A stretch of 64,000 nucleotides of DNA from Poronia punctata (taxonomy: Eukaryota > Ascomycota > Sordariomycetes > Xylariales > Xylariaceae): assembly GCA_022579005.1 (NCBI GenBank), contig MU401664.1, positions 1 to 64,000 of the forward strand. Direction: 5' to 3'. The notes below the pieces were generated by a model. It did not search any database, had not been told where the DNA came from, and saw nothing but the letters and a program-made list of their open reading frames with translations. Shown here one piece after another: positions 36,376-47,219 of the stretch (position 1 is its first letter; each line of letters begins with the position of its first letter). The translations under genes were made by a program, and so were the position numbers.

Positions 36376-37071
36376 ATGGCGCCCCGTCGTGACATGAGCT
36401 TCCCCTTCGGCTACGATCCCATCAACGACTACGACCCCGTCCTCGAATACTATTACTACCACATCTACCACTACAACAACTGGATGGAGACTAGAAATGG
36501 TCGAGACGACGAAGAAATCATAACTCGTCACCAGATGCGTCGCAGTCGCAGTCAATGCGACATCTCTCCCTGGGGAAGATACCCCCGGACATGTTCCTCT
36601 GGTTCTTTTACCTACAACTCCCCCCGGGTTGCGACTCCCACCACGGCCTTCACCCCGGAGGGCAGCATCATCGGGACCAGTACGCCGACGCCGACGCCGA
36701 CGACTACTGATTCCTCTGTCTCCACCCCCACCCCCGCGTCATTTCCGAGTGATGAATATTTCCCGGCCGCCGAGTGCAAATCTCCTGCTCCCCCCTCTGC
36801 GAAGTCGGCCTCGGATAGTTGCACCCTCGTCTCGATTCCGCAGAGTGACCCCTGCGCCCGCGACACCTATACGCCAACAGACGACGAGATTAAGTCCCAG
36901 TCTGGACAGTCGACGTCGTGTCGGACGCCTATGCTATCGCGACCGGTCCAGGCCATCACAAAGGGAATTAGATCCGGCCTCTCCGCCGTGTTACGTATCG
37001 GTAGACGGACAGGAGGGCAGGGAGCTAGTCGGAGAAATAGGGGGGGGATAGAGTTGAATGAGATGAAGTAA
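36376..37071 (+). CDS. Unrecognised Ser/Thr/Pro-rich protein, 231 aa
   Basis: This is a single open frame with a favourable start context (ACACGATGGCG). I do not recognise the family. The N-terminal 40 residues are acidic and very Tyr-rich (DYDPVLEYYYYHIYHYNNW). A basic stretch follows (QMRRSRSQCDISPWGRYPR), then about 110 residues of Ser, Thr and Pro with a TPTPTPTTTD run. The C-terminal end is basic (AITKGIRSGLSAVLRIGRRTGG). No signal peptide or membrane segment is seen. The tail could form an amphipathic helix. The TATA-like box upstream and the third-position C/G preference support a real gene. Confidence 0.6.
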   Translation: MAPRRDMSFPFGYDPINDYDPVLEYYYYHIYHYNNWMETRNGRDDEEIITRHQMRRSRSQCDISPWGRYPRTCSSGSFTYNSPRVATPTTAFTPEGSIIGTSTPTPTPTTTDSSVSTPTPASFPSDEYFPAAECKSPAPPSAKSASDSCTLVSIPQSDPCARDTYTPTDDEIKSQSGQSTSCRTPMLSRPVQAITKGIRSGLSAVLRIGRRTGGQGASRRNRGGIELNEMK

Positions 37072-38007
37072 ACCGATGGGGCAGCATATCGACTGGCAGT
37101 CTATCTTGCATTTTCCTGTTAATTGGTGGTGTTAGTTCTTGGTGTTGGTTGGTGGTTGGGTTGGTTTTGTGTATACCTACTGTAACATGTACTGTTGCCA
37201 TTGATTCCAGGTTCGTGTTTGGAGATACTGGGTCTAAAAGCGGGATTTTCCCGGGGGCCTTTCATACGGACGGATAAATAGGGTACCTTCTAGTTATAGC
37301 TCGGGTTAAAATTTACGATTTTTCAATTGCAAAACTCCGAGTACAGCGCCGCCCGGCACCGGTATTGTGGAGATTAGTACTACACAATGTTCTTCCATGT
37401 GCCGCCCTGGCGCATAAATGCCGTGTCACCACCAATTTTGCCCCTTTTCGCCTATTTTTTCCATCTAGTCCCCAGGCAAGTTTGTAGACTTTTTCTCATT
37501 ATCAACCTACTCCTTGTCCTGGTTAGTCCCAGAACTTGATAAAATTGTAGGAAATCAATAGAACAGGCATAGTAGCCGCTAGAGTTTAGGGTCATAGATC
37601 GGCTATCCCGGAATCAACGCGCCATATTTTGGGGACTTTCTAGCACTACACGGTAGAAGGGCCTAAATCCCCTCTCTGGTGCTGGGTCGAGCATCGATTG
37701 AAATTTCAGTCGAACAGGCAAAGCGAGAGAATGGCAGTGTTTGTTTGTAGCGTCATTGCAGATACTAGAACCGAATATAGCATGATGGCATCCAAGCTTC
37801 TAACCGACTCGTCTCTTCTTTTCCTGACTGTCAGTGTTCCTATCGCCATAAGCTCTGCTTGGCATTTTGACGAGCTAACTTTCGGCAGGCCATGCTACTC
37901 GAGAAAAGACCGATAAACCATACGCATTTCCCCACCACGGATTGCTCCATCCCATCACTGTTTATCTCGACCATATCCCATCCCTTCTCTCCGCTTATCT
38001 GACATGC
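37072..38007. other. Convergent intergenic region
   Basis: These 0.94 kb lie between two 3' ends. A 72-codon frame at 37698-37916 has a hydrophobic stretch but no recognisable homology or splice context. I see nothing else. Confidence 0.45.
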
Positions 38008-38853
38008 TCAATCTTCGGGTACGCCGGAAAATAGACCAACCCGCATTCGGTGACTCTAAAAGTTTGTTAGATCATCTGGCCTACCAATGGACGAAATGAC
38101 TGGGGAAGGAAAACAACGTACAAAAGGTAGTTTTGGTATAACTACACCTAAAACGGCGAGGAAATTGATTGTGAAGTACGCCAGGTCGTAGTGGGTGTAG
38201 TGTGTGCTCAGAAGGAAGAGTACAATGGGTACACTAAGCAAGAACTTCTTGGCTGGTGTGTATTGCGCCCCGTCGTCGATTTGCTCCCACATGTTCAAGT
38301 TGTCGTATGCGCCGCTGTTGAAGTCGAACGGAACACCACGAACCCAGTGGAACATGATGTAGGAGCCGAACATGTAAGATATGTTGGTAAGCGTCCACGA
38401 GGTCTCCTGTGAGACTCCTGGGATGACATCCCAGAGAATCTTAAGAGCGATTATCAACACGATATGGATTGTCCACGCCCCTGTTGGCGGTGTATTAGGT
38501 TAGCAATTCGGTTATAGGAGAATGTACCGAGAAGATTTCAGTCTAGACCTTGATATGAACGTACCTTTGGCGTTCACCCAATTTGCATTGAGATTGGGGA
38601 GTGCAGACTGATCACTCAGCTGTTCTATGGGTTCCAGCGGTTCTTGGTAGATCTGGAGGATACTACTAGATCTCCTCCTCCTACCCGACTTTTGGTCGCC
38701 CATGTCTGTGTTCAAGTAGGTAGTCCCGCGGCGAGGAGGATTCGTACCGACGTCGTAAGAGACGGTCCGTGGAATAAGAATTGGTGAAGACACTTTGGCG
38801 GTGTTGGGGGGTGTTGTCTCTGGCGAGGCTGGGCGGTTGGACGTCACGGTCAT
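38008..38853 (-). CDS. orm1: ORMDL family protein, regulator of serine palmitoyltransferase
   Basis: This is an endoplasmic-reticulum membrane protein that inhibits serine palmitoyltransferase and so sets sphingolipid output. I reconstruct three exons: 38853-38565, 38480-38122 and 38055-38008, giving 231 residues; introns are 84 and 66 bp. The ORMDL core starts NLNANWVNAKGAWTIH and continues with GVSQETSWTLTNISYMFGSY, FHWVRGVPFDFNSGAYDNL and MWEQIDDGAQYTPAKKFL. It then has a hydrophobic segment with STHYTHYDLAYFTIN, and ends PKLPFSHRMRVGLFSGVPED. The last 15 residues come from a 48-nt final exon that is easy to miss. The N-terminal extension of about 90 residues contains RRRRSSSI at 58-65, which fits the RxRxxS sites by which Ypk1-type kinases control yeast Orm proteins. 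Confidence 0.96.
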
Positions 38854-40415
38854 CCAGTTTGGATGGATTCTAGTGTTGACTTATAGCCAATTCGATGCCG
38901 GGAACTCGGGAGACGTTGTCGAACTGGGTATGGATTGGATCGAGCGGGCGATAGGAACGAGCGGGGAGCGAAGATATAACGACTAGTGAATATGCGATGT
39001 CTTGCAATGATACAGAGCCTGAAACGTCGACAAAGTTGTCCGCAGGCGATAAGTACGAATGATACAAGGACTTGGTGTCGGCTAAGTTAGGCTGCTGATA
39101 ATGTCCTATTGCTAGAGCGAAGTGAGAGGCGCGGTGTAAACGATGGGTATGCTACAACAAAAGTACAGCTGTACCTTCATACGGTTGATGTCAGAGCAGG
39201 CCTGGCATTGGACTCAATGGCAGAAACGCGTCGGGCGGCGTAGGACTGCAGAATTATTCGTCTGACGAGCGTATACTGATAATAACAACATGTAATGAAA
39301 CAAAGTGAAGTGACGGGAATACCCAGACCAGAACTGGAGTGTTTGAAGAGACAGATTGGATAAAGCTTAGGTCAGGAGCTCCAAAGGTACTCCAGGTTTA
39401 AAGGACAACCTCATCAGATGGGGGGAAGAGCTGCGTCCACCTGTCCACCAATTGATGACAAGAGCAAGCAGGTGGAAATTGCACAGAGTCATTTCTGGCG
39501 AGAGCATGACCGGGGCTTTACTCAGCTGTTAACAGCTGAACTTAGAAAGAACCAGGTCCCGGCCCATGTCCACCCCTTGACCCTTGATAAATTTGGTGTG
39601 GGGCATATCCAGTAGGAAAATGTTGGGTCGTTTTCGCCTTGGCGTAAACAAGTGGGTACAGTAATAGGGATTCGAAGAGTTCCAGAACAGTCCCGTGACC
39701 GAACTCTGGCCCCTTGGGTGCCACCATCACGAGGTACGGTACGTGTACAAGTAGGCAAATGAGTCCATGTCTGTAGGTACTCCCAATACGAGTACATAAT
39801 CTAGGTATCAAACCTTCGGCTTTAAGGGAGGGTAGGCAATTCACATATGCTATTTTTCAAAGCAGTCAAACTCGAGTGAGTCTCAATTTCAATTATCTAA
39901 TCTACAAGTATCTGGAGAGGAATGGAGACAATCTTATACTTTATCTTCCTAGGTTAGCTAGGTACCTAAATAAGGTGAGTTATACGCACCTACTCGTACT
40001 CGTAGAGCTTGACCCTTTAAGTTAGACCCACAATGCCCTATGTGTCCGAAATATCGTAATGACAAAGTTTTCTTCTGCAGACCACGAGTACCTATATCTA
40101 GTACCTAGCCGGCTGTGTGCCTTTGTGACCCTTTTCGTAATGGATATTGTGGTCGTCGCAGGTGCATATTCTTCAAATTAACAGGAAAGAGTTAGTCAGC
40201 TATGGTACGCTGCGTACACCAAGACCAACAACCCCGGTTTTGATGACAGCAAGATATTAGGCACTAACCAAAAAGGGTATCTAAAAGAGCCGCAATCCAA
40301 TCAATATCAGTATCATTTTGCGTACCCAGTTTGCAGAGATTGCAAGCATCGTATTTGTTAGATTTCATCTATTACGAGCACATCGGCAGGGAGCCCTGCG
40401 AAACCTTAATAGTCG
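38854..40415. promoter_or_regulatory. Divergent intergenic region, orm1-like / air1-like
   Basis: These 1.56 kb contain two divergent promoters. An 18-bp perfect palindrome (TCAGCTGTTAACAGCTGA) is at 39522-39539. Three TACTCGTA/TACGAGTA octamers lie at 39787, 39991 and 39997, the last two overlapping. Frames near 39418-39844 on both strands are short and overlapping, and I do not support them as genes. Confidence 0.5.
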
Positions 40416-42476
40416 ATGGAACCAACAATACAGGAACCCAGGAAAGCGCATGCTTCGCCTCGGTCGCCGAGTCATGCAGGAAGTAATCCTAATTCTCAGA
40501 AACGAGCTCGGGATTACGGTGCAGAGTTGAAAGGTTTAGGCTCTTCCGGTGACGAAACAAGTCCAAATTGGAAATCTTCCTCCTATAAGAGGCGAAGGAA
40601 AAATCACGAAACTGGCAATAGCGACGACGGGGCTGGTGATAGCAGCTCAGAAGATCTGGATGACGGTGAGATAGTGGAATCACCTCAACCTGCTCACACC
40701 TTTCGGTCAGTCGGCCGGTCGCCTCCGCTTCAACCCGCAGCTACGTCAGACTTGTCGCCGGGCACATTGCCGGGTGTGATTGAGACGAAAACACCTTTAG
40801 GTGCAGACAACCCTCAAAAGGCCGAGGGCGTTGACGGCCTAGGGGGCCGCGTAGAGTCCTCGGTAGCGTCAGATAGTGCGGTGACAGTGGGAGGCGTGCC
40901 TAAATCGTCCTTTCCTGGTTGGAATCAGGGTATTGCCCCAGGCATACGGACGAGCTTTGGGACAAAGCCTGTTGGTTCTTTCCAACGCGCGCCAGCTTCT
41001 TCTCTGGAGACAACAGCCGAAAAGCAAGCAGATGAAGTTCCCGAGCAAAATTGCAAGTCCTCGGGTGAAATGTCTACTGCTCCGAAAGCTGTGGATGAAC
41101 GAATAGAGCCGCGGAGCAAGAAGGAGAGAAAACGAGCCAGAGAGCTCGATCGTGCAAATAATCGTGCAACTACCTTTGAAGCCAGCAACTCGGTCTGGCA
41201 GTTCCCATCTACCATTCCAGAGATTTCCGTACCCGAAGACACCCCAGTAGAAGACTCGCTCTGGACTGAAATCTTCAAGATGTGGGTATCTCACCTTGTC
41301 CAAGCAAATCGCGACGTGCTCGATCGCTTGACATATAAGGTAGTCAGGGCGGGTTGGGTTATATGCTTTACCAAGAAAATGGGCCTGATCGCGGGCAACA
41401 AGAAGCATCTGGCTGCTACACGGCTTGTTTCCCAGGACTTCATGACATCGCTTACTAAGGAGCAAGTCAATGACATGATCTCGGATGCTACGCTTAAAGT
41501 TGTTCTGGGCCCTGAGCCTGGCGGAGAAAGTGCGAGCTTGCCGGGCTCGCCTTCACCGCCCGACCCTGATGAACAGTTGCGCCTACAGTCGAGGTACTTT
41601 GGAAGTGCTGAAGATCCATCTCAGTACTGTTTATCGTGCTCCGGGCTGGGGCACTCTGCACACGTCTGCCCCGAACTGAACTGTCGATTCTGCAATGGGA
41701 GTGACCATACCTCATATGGCTGCCCGACCAAGCACATGTGCGGAAATTGCCACCAGATAGGTCATAGTTCCGAGTCGTGCGAGGCCAGGCTCAGGCTAGC
41801 TCCCGAGGAAAGGAGCGCGTGTACTTTTTGCGGTGCAGCGCATCGACCCGAGGGCTGTCCGGAGATCTGGAGGACCTTCAAATCTACCGAGATCAAGAAA
41901 GTGAAAAGCATCCCCGCGTTCTGTTACCAATGCGGCTACGATAATCACTATGGGCCCGAGTGCTCGCTCTCATTCAAAGCCGCAGACTCGGCAGCTACAC
42001 TCTGGTCACGGACAATCCGAGATATTTACGTTGACCCAAACAGCGAAGATGTCGCGATTGCTTGGGCTGACTTTGATCCTAGCCAGCTGGAACACGAGTC
42101 CCCGGGGGAATTTCACGTCCCAGGACAGGCAACGCGTAAGACACATACTTATTTCGTCTCGAGCGATGAGTCGGAAGAGGAGCTTGTTCACGCGCCTGTC
42201 AAGAAGAAACAGCAACCACGAGGCGAAATTAGAATAGCAAGCAACATTGGTAACATTGGATGGGGTCCTAGCCAGCCACCCTTGCCTCCCGGTCCTCCTC
42301 CTGGGGCAGCAAGAGCCGGCCAGAGGTCATTCCAGCAGGCACCTTCAGGGACATTACCGCCGCGACCTCAGGGTCTGCCCCAAGGTAGATCGGCAGGTGG
42401 TGGTAATGGTGGCCCCCGAGGCCGGGGCGGCTTCCGCGGGCGGGGCCGTGGCCGTGGTCATGGAAGAGGCCATTAG
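40416..42476 (+). CDS. air1: Air1/Air2-type zinc-knuckle protein of the TRAMP complex
   Basis: This is a predicted RNA-binding subunit of TRAMP, the nuclear complex that oligoadenylates aberrant RNAs for decay by the exosome. It is a single-exon gene of 686 residues. Five zinc knuckles lie between about residues 405 and 515: CLSCSGLGHSAHVC, CRFCNGSDHTSYGC, CGNCHQIGHSSESC, CTFCGAAHRPEGC and CYQCGYDNHYGPEC. The N-terminal 240 residues are disordered and contain the acidic DDGEIVESP segment. A folded-looking region at about 265-385 (SLWTEIFKMWVSHLVQANRD onward) precedes the knuckles. The C-terminal 45 residues are an Arg-Gly tail (GGPRGRGGFRGRGRGRGHGR). It is much longer than yeast Air1/2, and such extensions are common in filamentous fungi. 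The fourth knuckle has one residue fewer than the others. Confidence 0.87.
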   Translation: MEPTIQEPRKAHASPRSPSHAGSNPNSQKRARDYGAELKGLGSSGDETSPNWKSSSYKRRRKNHETGNSDDGAGDSSSEDLDDGEIVESPQPAHTFRSVGRSPPLQPAATSDLSPGTLPGVIETKTPLGADNPQKAEGVDGLGGRVESSVASDSAVTVGGVPKSSFPGWNQGIAPGIRTSFGTKPVGSFQRAPASSLETTAEKQADEVPEQNCKSSGEMSTAPKAVDERIEPRSKKERKRARELDRANNRATTFEASNSVWQFPSTIPEISVPEDTPVEDSLWTEIFKMWVSHLVQANRDVLDRLTYKVVRAGWVICFTKKMGLIAGNKKHLAATRLVSQDFMTSLTKEQVNDMISDATLKVVLGPEPGGESASLPGSPSPPDPDEQLRLQSRYFGSAEDPSQYCLSCSGLGHSAHVCPELNCRFCNGSDHTSYGCPTKHMCGNCHQIGHSSESCEARLRLAPEERSACTFCGAAHRPEGCPEIWRTFKSTEIKKVKSIPAFCYQCGYDNHYGPECSLSFKAADSAATLWSRTIRDIYVDPNSEDVAIAWADFDPSQLEHESPGEFHVPGQATRKTHTYFVSSDESEEELVHAPVKKKQQPRGEIRIASNIGNIGWGPSQPPLPPGPPPGAARAGQRSFQQAPSGTLPPRPQGLPQGRSAGGGNGGPRGRGGFRGRGRGRGHGRGH

Positions 42477-43978
42477 GGAAGGTTATCATCCTACCAATGT
42501 ACAAAATATATCCTGGTGTCTGGTTGGAAAACACTTTATAGCGTGATTCAGTAATATTACTTGGCGTGTTATATTCCATCGGGTGCGGTCAGCGTTCGTT
42601 GGCCGTTCATGGCTGCCATTTAGCGACTCGCGTGAGAAAGCCGTTGCTGGCCAACGTGATTCTATACCTACCTACTTGAGCTGCAATATGAGATGAGTAA
42701 CAAAAGTAACACCCTACAAGTCTCCTCGTCTGCCTCTAGAAATGCTGGACTATTTCGTTTGTATGTCTTTTAGTCCTCGTGGCTTCGTACATGCATGTTT
42801 GACGTAGCTGGATTCCCCTCGGGTTACGTAAAGGGCTACATATATGTAGTAGTAGTAGTATATTAACGTCTATTCTAGGGGGGAAGGGTGGCTTAAACCT
42901 CGACTGTGGCTAAAGGGGTAGCCAGCCGACGCCTCCCACTACCTATATAGTAATAGCCCCTCACATGACCTATTTTCGGGTTTATGCTACATATATGTAG
43001 GTTAGGTAAGATAATTCCCTCGACACTTCTCACCTGTAAATAACACCTACTCGTACATGGTTTATTATTCATCGTCGTATTTGTCACCCTCCTTACAGCA
43101 GGGCGTTCCCACAATGTGCTCGAACCTCGCATTAAGATTGCTCGGCGCGAGCGTGGAGATGTCCGCACGGACAGCGGAAATAATCCTTGCAATTCACCCC
43201 CACGTCATCAAATTGTCGAGTCTTGTCGATATCTCAGCTTTAAAGCTGCTTTATTAGCCAAAAAAGCGTCGGTACTCATACACGTAGATATCTAGATTAT
43301 GTAGGAATACCCGCTCATTAGATGCGCTGCTGAGGTACAAATAGGTCTCTACCTACCTCTACAAGTAGGCATCCGGGCAGAGAGCCCGGATTGGCTTCAC
43401 TTGACATCTCAGATGATCGTTGCCGTGGTTAAATCGAGACTCACATCTGTTCGAGTGTGGCTCTCAACTAGTGAGATCACCGTAGTTGCCAAGAAAATGG
43501 TACTCACTTGGCGATAGCATATCTCTCTTCAATTTTGCCAGAGTTACAAATCGAAGATAAGTAAATGCAGATAAGACAAAGGGGAAATGGCGCTATCACC
43601 ACATACCGGCAGGGACGAGACTAGTAGTCGAACTACCTCCTCCTCCCGCGCCTAGACTATGTACCTAGGTAGGTTTTAGGTACCTAGATTAGTACTTTAC
43701 CTAGCCTAGGTTAGGTTACCCTAGGTTTGCCTCGAACTAGGTAGATCACTTTGCTTTTACAGCATCTGTGGTCAATTTCCCTCTCGAGTCTCAAGTTCTC
43801 AACAGTGGGTTGTATATATGGTTTCGAATCCGGCAAAACCCTGACGAGCCGACCGTCAATATTCAACAGTCCTTACATTTCATTTTACTGTTGGTCTCCT
43901 TCTCCTTCGTGTCAGCGGCGTTACAGACTGTGTTTGGATCAAGTTTTATACCAAACTCTATTGCTTCATAGTCCGAGT
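42477..43978. promoter_or_regulatory. Intergenic region upstream of the MFS gene
   Basis: These 1.5 kb lie between tandem genes. One TACTCGTA octamer is at 43048. A dense cluster of CCTAGG and GGTACC motifs lies at 43655-43745, including the palindrome ACCTAGGT at 43663. Frames on either strand have no family resemblance. The MFS reading frame stays open upstream to 43751, but the ATG at 43979 fits the usual family N-terminus better. Confidence 0.5.
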
Positions 43979-45921
43979 ATGGCGGGCGCGGCTCCAATCC
44001 CGACTGAGCGGGATAAGATCACCGATACAGGAGCACGCTCTGTAAGGTCTTACGATGCAATATCGCGTGAAGAGCCGAGCGCTCCTCCGCCACCAGCTAT
44101 CGAATACGACGTCGAGCGTGTGGAAAAGGTGTACAAGAAATTAGATTTACGCATCATCCCGGGTATAGCCTCACCCCTCTATTACTCTCACTCCCCACCA
44201 ACTGGCGCACAGTAAAACCCTCTCCGGGATGGTGTGTGTCTAAGTTTACCTTTCCCCTAACTTGGGGTGCCATGCTGACAACTGACGCGACAGCCTTTTG
44301 GATTCTCTACTTTCTGTGTTCCGCCATCCGCTCCAACATAGGGCTGGCGCAGACGATGAATGCGGATGTCGGTCATGATCTTGTTACTGTGCTGAATCTG
44401 ACCCCTAGAGACATATCAACGGCTCTGGCGCTCTTCTATGTATCCTACGTTATTTTCGACTGTCCTTCCAACCTCGTCATGAGCAGATTAAGCCCCCGAG
44501 TGTGGATGGCCCGCATCGTCTTCGCTGTCGGTCTCATTGGCGCTTCTTTTGCCGCTGTCAAGGCGGCTGCCAGCTTAAAGTAAGTGGTCGCACGGTGCCC
44601 TCGGTCGCCGTAACTAGCTACCCCTTGGTCTAGACTTGTGCAGGTCCAAGCCCAGCCCACAGACGGGGAGATGAATTGTTAACGGTTTGCGACGCAGGTT
44701 TCTCCGCTTCCTGCTTGGAGTGGTCATCGCCGGCATGTGGCCGGGTATGTCGTACTACCTGACCTTGTTCTATCCGCCCTCGCGGACGGGCAAGCGCATA
44801 GGCCAGTACTTCACCGCGGCGCAGGTGTCCGCCGCCGTGGTGGGGCTCGTGTCTGCTGGGTTCCAACTTGTAGACACTCGAGGTGGCCTCTATGGTTTCC
44901 AGTGGATGTTCCTCATCTATGGCGTAGCAGCTATCATGGTCGGCATCTGTCTGTTATGGTGGTTGCCAGACCGACCCCTGCCACCTGGACAGAAACGCGT
45001 CCGCACTGGCTTCGGAAAGTGGATGCCGAAAACGCCGGAAGCACTTACCGGCGAGGATGCACTGATCCACTACCAGGACCTCAAACGCGTCTACCATCCT
45101 CGCCCTTGGACTTTGCGGGACCTGCTAAAGGTGCTCATCGATTGGCGCCTTTGGCCTCTGACTCTGATGTACTTTGGCGTCGTCGGTGTTGGCATCGGAA
45201 CACAACTATACGGGACAGTCATCATCCACGGTATCAATCCCAAGTTTACCGGCGTACAGCTCAGCTTGTTGTTTGCGCCCATCTGGATTGTAAGTTGGAG
45301 GCCGGACCCACCACCCCCCTTTCTTGTCAAAAACGGTGCTGACATCTGATCGAGATGGATTTGATTGCCATCCTTCTCGTAACGCCCATCTCCGATCGCT
45401 TTCACCGCCTACGCCCCTTTTTCTTCTCGGCCGCCACGAGCATCCAGATTGCGGGCCTCCTCACTGTCACCTTTGCCCCGACGTCCAATCCATGGGCTCG
45501 CTATGGTGGGCTTTTACTTATCGGTTTTGGACTCGGCCCGACAGTTCCTATCTGCATGACTTGGACGAACGAGATCTTCCAACGTCGCCACGGCGAGGTC
45601 GGTGTCGCTGCTGCTGCTGCCCTCGTCTCTGGCCTGGGTAACCTGGGTAGTATTACGACGACCTATGCTCTCTATACTGGCTGGCCTGAGGATGCCGCAC
45701 CAGGTCCACGCCAATACCGCAATAGCAACCTGGTCATGATCGCCATTCTTGCAGTCAGTATTGTCAGCAGTTTTGCCATGTTCATTGCTCTCAAGATCTT
45801 CGACAAGCCTTCCGAGGGCGGGGCTGGCTCTGCGGACGGCGCCGAATTCGAAGACGGTGCCGCCCGTCGCGAGCGTGAGCAGCGTGGCTTCGAGGGTATG
45901 TGGTGGAACAAGAGGTCCTAG
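43979..45921 (+). CDS. MFS transporter, anion:cation symporter (allantoate/pantothenate permease-like) family
   Basis: This is a predicted plasma-membrane proton symporter for a small organic anion or vitamin; the substrate cannot be read from sequence. I reconstruct four exons: 43979-44162, 44294-44579, 44698-45289 and 45355-45921, giving 542 residues. Phase is consistent throughout and introns are 65-131 bp. The protein starts MAGAAPIPTERDK with a cytosolic N-terminus of about 60 residues. About 12 membrane segments follow. Family motifs include RIIPAFWILYFLCSAIRSNI, GLAQTMNADVG, FDCPSNLVMSRLSPRVWMAR, GMWPGMSYYLTLFYP and RTGKRIGQYFTAAQVSAA. The C-terminal tail reads REREQRGFEGMWWNKRS. The nearest named relatives I recall are the Dal5/Liz1/Seo1 group. 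The last intron uses a weak acceptor (ATCGAG) and is the least certain junction. Confidence 0.9.
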
Positions 45922-46991
45922 ACCTCGGTTTCCCCTTATCTCGTAGGTCTTTTCGACGATCCACGCGACCGCGAGAACTTGATACCGAATTTGCAGTGGA
46001 TCATACTTACCCAGCATTTCCTCCATCGTCTGTCGGCGAGGGTGCCAATTGCGCGCCGTCGCTAGGGAAATGCTTTTATACTGGCGATTAGGAAGGGTGA
46101 AAAGCGACAATGCCTTTGCGCTATCGCCATTAGCCCTCCTGGCCTGTCTTGTTCTCTTCTACTGGCGATTGGGAAAGGTGACAAGCGAGAATGTCTTGCG
46201 CTATCGCCGATAACCTTCCTGACCTGTCTTATTCTCATTCGGGATATGCTTTGATTTCTTCTCTTTATTGTCGTTTTTTGTCTTTTTGTCTTTTATCATG
46301 ACTGGGTTTGCTTGGCGTTGCGATGATACCCCCATTTGTTGTTTGGATACGCTGTCTGCTCGAGGAGCGTTTTTTTTTTCTGGCGAAGAAAGAGACTCTC
46401 GCTGGCAAAAGTGCCGTTGCGCCATTGCCTGGGACGGCGTGTTGCAGCCGAGGCGGGACCGACGACAATGCTCTTGCGCTATCGTCTGGGAACTCGTCTC
46501 GTGGGCGTTGACACACGTTTCCATCGAGAAACTCACATAACACTTTTTCTGACTTCCCAAGTGCTGATTTACCTACCTGACCTAGGTAAGGTACCTAAAG
46601 GTAATCAGTGCCGAAGGAGAGCAGAGCGAGAACTTGTACTGGACATATTTTGGTCCTCGTATTTTTCATAGACTTGGTCGTACATTCGTTAGCCGCCCTA
46701 AAAAATAAGACGCGCGCACGTTTGGCCTCGCTACAGTGAAAATGGAAAACATTTGTGACCTCCTTTCTTGCCTCTCTGCTTGCTTGCTATGCGGCAGCTA
46801 TCCGACCGACCGGAACTCCGAAGAAAGACAACAGAAAATAAAAACACGATACCTCTCCACCCCGTATGTAAAGAAAAACGATTAAAAACACCCCGGGTAT
46901 CGTCCAAGCTGGCGGCAGGATAAAGACGAACTAATCGATTCGCACAACACAAAAAAAACGAACAATCCCCGTACAACTAAGATTGTCCGAC
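45922..46991. other. Convergent intergenic region with 81-bp tandem duplication
   Basis: These 1.07 kb lie between the 3' ends of the MFS and ABM genes. They contain two adjacent 81-bp copies at about 46079-46240. An 18-30 bp diverged piece of the same unit lies near 46466-46495. Overlapping 67-119 codon frames on both strands arise from these repeats, and I do not support them as genes. Confidence 0.5.
46079..46240. repeat. Two tandem 81-bp copies
   Basis: A unit starting TACTGGCGATT at 46079 is repeated at 46160 with scattered substitutions and a one-to-two base indel. Each copy contains GGCGAT near its start and ATCGCC about 40 bp later, so each can fold into a short hairpin. The tract lies 160 bp downstream of the MFS stop codon. 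Confidence 0.8.
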
Positions 46992-47158
46992 TCATTTGTC
47001 GGCAAAAGGATCTGCTTTCACCATGAAGTAATCGGGGCCGACACGCTCCAGGAACTGGAATTCTCTCGGCTTCGTGAACATGGCCTCTGTGATGGCAAAG
47101 TACTCTTTGTAGTAATCTTTAGTGACTTGGTTCTACAAGCCGAGTTTAGTATAATATT

Positions 47159-47219
<61 letters not shown>

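Noticed and set aside
43817..43832. GTTTCGAATCC resembling a tRNA B box
   Set aside because: No matching A box, acceptor stem or cloverleaf could be built around it.
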